Positions 62,041 through 64,000 of a stretch of DNA of 64,000 bases are shown in pieces (within the stretch, counting starts at the first letter, position 1; each line of letters opens with the position of its first letter). Source of the DNA: Vibrio rhizosphaerae (GTDB taxonomy: Bacteria; Pseudomonadota; Gammaproteobacteria; Enterobacterales; Vibrionaceae); assembly GCF_024347095.1 (NCBI RefSeq), contig NZ_AP024903.1, positions 1,116,001 to 1,180,000 on the forward strand, given 5' to 3'. Made by a program: the position numbers and the translations under genes. The notes under the pieces are model-generated. The model was not told where the DNA came from. It searched no databases and saw nothing but the letters and a program-made list of their open reading frames with translations.

Positions 62041-62799
62041 TTATACGATTTTGGGCTGACCGTCAGATGCGGTGGCACCGCCGTCTACCGGCAGATTCAC
62101 GCCATTAATAAATGAGGCGTCGTCGCTCGCCAGAAAAGTAACCACCGAGGCAATTTCTTCCGGTTCCGCAGCACGGCCTAACGCAATTCGTTCATTGAAT
62201 TTATCGCGAATATCCTGTGCCCAGCCATTGGTCATATTGGTTTTCACTAAACTCGGGCAGACTGCATTGATGCGCACCCCGTCAGCACCATGATCCAGTG
62301 CCATCGCCCGGGTCAGATTCACGACGGCACCTTTGCTGGCGCAGTAAAATGCTGCACCCCAGTCACCGCCTAAACCGGAAACAGAGGCGGTATTCACCAT
62401 GCAGCCTTTGGTTTTCAGCAATTCGGGCAAGGCAAATTTGGCACAATAGACCACACCGTCAATATTGACTGAAGAAATCTTTTTCCAGTCATCAACGCTG
62501 CCTTCAATCACTGACCCCGGCACGTGCACACCGGCATTGTTCACCAGAATATCCAATTTTCCGAAACGGGCGACGACGTTGGCAATCAACGCTTCTACTT
62601 TGTCCGGGTCGGACACATCAATGGTATGCGCAGAAACGCGCTGTTTATCAAAGCCTTCAATCGCTTTTGCAAGTTGTTCTTCGTTCCAGTCCGCCAGAGC
62701 AATGTTTACCCCTTCTGCGTAGAGTCTTTTGGCGATAGCCAGACCAATACCATTGGCGGCACCGGTGACCAAAGCAACTTTATTGTTTAAGCCTCTCAT
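62041..62799 (-). CDS. budC: Acetoin/diacetyl reductase-like short-chain dehydrogenase
   Basis: A 252-residue classical SDR with TGAANGIG (residues 12-19) and NNAG (87-90). The catalytic residues are Ser139, Tyr152 and Lys156 (YCASK). Asp37 after the second strand favours NAD. Its start overlaps the acetolactate synthase stop by 4 bp. That context, and the same pairing I recall in other vibrios, points to reduction of diacetyl or acetoin to 2,3-butanediol; sequence alone would allow other SDR substrates. Confidence 0.75.
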   Translation of the reverse strand: MRGLNNKVALVTGAANGIGLAIAKRLYAEGVNIALADWNEEQLAKAIEGFDKQRVSAHTIDVSDPDKVEALIANVVARFGKLDILVNNAGVHVPGSVIEGSVDDWKKISSVNIDGVVYCAKFALPELLKTKGCMVNTASVSGLGGDWGAAFYCASKGAVVNLTRAMALDHGADGVRINAVCPSLVKTNMTNGWAQDIRDKFNERIALGRAAEPEEIASVVTFLASDDASFINGVNLPVDGGATASDGQPKIV

Positions 62800-64000
62800 A
62801 CGAGTTCTCCTTCAAGGTTTTGAATAAAAACGGGATCCTGATTTTTTGCTGTGCGTGGCAGCATCAGTTTATAGTTATCGCTGTAATCGACAGGGATGGC
62901 GACGACCGACGGGCCTTCAAAGTCCATCGCCTTTTTCAGGGTATCCGCCAGTTCATATTGGCTGGTAACCGCAAACCCTTTGGCTCCGAATGATTCGGCA
63001 TAGGCCTTGAAATCAATCGGACCAAATTTCACGCCAGAGAAGCGCTGATATTTTTTTACTTCCTGCATTTCAACCATATTGTAGGCGTTGTCGACCCATA
63101 CAATGTGCATAATATTGCATTTTAGTCTGACTGCGGTTTCCAGCTCCATGCTCGACTGCATGAAGCCGCCGTCTCCGGATACGGAAACGACTTTACTGCC
63201 GGGTTTTAACAGGCTGGCACCAATTGCCCATGGCAGTGCGACGCCCATGGTCTGTTGTCCGTTGGACACCAGCATCTGACGGGCGCGAAAACAGCCCAGA
63301 TACCGGGCAATCCAGATGTGGAAACTGCCCATGTCGAGACAGAGTGTGGTGTCCGGCGCAATGATCGATTGCATGGCTTTGATCAGTGTCAGAGGGTGGA
63401 AGCCCTGCTGACTGTATATATTGGGATAAGTTCTGATGATCTGGCGTTGATGAGACACCTCTTCTAAGACGGACATCGCCATCGGGGAGAGACGGGAATA
63501 GTCCGGGATACGATGACTCATCTGATCCAATGACTGGGCAATGTCGCCGATGATTTCTACGCATGGCTGATAATTGAGCTGATACTCGGCCGGTTCAATG
63601 TCAAGATGAATGACCGGACAGCGTTGACTGTTCCATAACTCAGGATCGTATTCGATCGGACTAAACCCGATGGTGAGGATCAAATCGGCATCGCGCAGCA
63701 GGACGTCACCGGGCTGATTGTTGAACAAACCGACCCGACCGGCAAAGTTATGATAATAGTTGACATCAACGGTTCCCGCAGCCTGATAGGTGCCGACAAC
63801 CGGGAGATGCGTTTTTTGCAGAAAACGAGCAATCGCGGCTGCGTTTTCACTCCGGCTGGCATGCAAGCCGAGCAAAACGACACCGCGCTGAGCGGCACCG
63901 ATTCTGTTCACGGCTTCTTCAATCGCCGTGATGTCTGCACAACCGGGTTGAATGCGCCCGGCAGGAACGATGATGTCAGTCTGAGTCTGTTCGGCCAAAA
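62796..64000 (-). CDS. alsS: Catabolic acetolactate synthase, C-terminal part (cut by window edge)
   Basis: About 400 residues are visible and the frame runs off the right edge; the family has roughly 560. The thiamine-diphosphate motif GDGGFMQSSMELETA...VDNAYNMVEMQE and the segment FKAYAESFGAKG match fermentative acetolactate synthases (AlsS/BudB). The RFDDR FAD motif of the biosynthetic enzymes is replaced by GFSPIEYDPE, so this is the FAD-independent catabolic type. It joins two pyruvates to acetolactate, feeding acetoin and butanediol. The first ~160 residues and any budA are outside the window. Confidence 0.88.
   Translation of the reverse strand, partial: LAEQTQTDIIVPAGRIQPGCADITAIEEAVNRIGAAQRGVVLLGLHASRSENAAAIARFLQKTHLPVVGTYQAAGTVDVNYYHNFAGRVGLFNNQPGDVLLRDADLILTIGFSPIEYDPELWNSQRCPVIHLDIEPAEYQLNYQPCVEIIGDIAQSLDQMSHRIPDYSRLSPMAMSVLEEVSHQRQIIRTYPNIYSQQGFHPLTLIKAMQSIIAPDTTLCLDMGSFHIWIARYLGCFRARQMLVSNGQQTMGVALPWAIGASLLKPGSKVVSVSGDGGFMQSSMELETAVRLKCNIMHIVWVDNAYNMVEMQEVKKYQRFSGVKFGPIDFKAYAESFGAKGFAVTSQYELADTLKKAMDFEGPSVVAIPVDYSDNYKLMLPRTAKNQDPVFIQNLEGELV

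Overview
This 64 kb window is a piece of a Vibrio (Vibrionaceae) main chromosome. Three observations point there: ToxR/ToxS beside htpG, a very long FimV-type polar protein of the HubP kind beside truA, and the sodium-type flagellar stator protein MotY. The gene order (leuS, lnt, miaB, pts, cys, lig, toxRS, htpG, adk, hemH, asnB, glnS, hubP, truA, accD, folC, purF, rnt, motY, gloA, nth, rsx) matches what I remember of Vibrio chromosome 1. Nearly everything is core. I see no rRNA, tRNA, insertion sequence, prophage, integron or CRISPR array. The species cannot be fixed from this alone.

Layout. 1-4400: holA (cut by the left edge), lptE and leuS on the minus strand, then a zinc-ribbon protein of the YbeL type. 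4447-10013: a minus-strand operon miaB-ybeZ-ybeY-corC-lnt (tRNA modification, RNA maturation, lipoprotein acylation). 10312-11469: ubiF. 11545-14279: ptsH-ptsI-crr, the general PTS proteins. 14511-16466: cysK and cysZ. 16698-20144: zipA, ligA and a CueR-type regulator. 20223-23210: ybbN, a short-chain dehydrogenase and yfcH. 23541-25819: a tightly overlapped four-gene operon of two DUF1538 membrane proteins, a P-II-like protein and a CBS-pair protein, probably a nucleotide-controlled cation/proton antiporter. 25861-29788: an Rdx/SelW-like protein, toxS, toxR and htpG.

30104-38007: adk, hemH, rfaH, asnB, nagC and glnS. nagC stands alone; the nagA and nagE genes often found beside it are not here. 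38344-43398: hubP, with ten near-identical 66-residue acidic repeats. 43529-49359: truA, accD, folC, dedD, cvpA, purF, with a PurR box before cvpA. 49469-54901: an Na+/H+ antiporter-family permease, rnt, motY, gloA, a UxuR-like regulator and a small outer-membrane beta-barrel. 55157-61745: rsxABCDGE with nth at its 3' end. 62041-64000: an acetoin/diacetyl reductase-like dehydrogenase and a catabolic acetolactate synthase cut by the right edge (butanediol fermentation).

The most unusual points are the DUF1538/P-II/CBS operon, the HubP repeat array, the repeated RsxC tail, the orphan nagC, and several long perfect inverted repeats in intergenic positions (before adk, between leuS and lptE, between ptsH and ptsI, after the budC-like gene). 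Start codons were reassigned for several genes from ribosome-binding-site spacing or family residue numbering. These choices are noted gene by gene.
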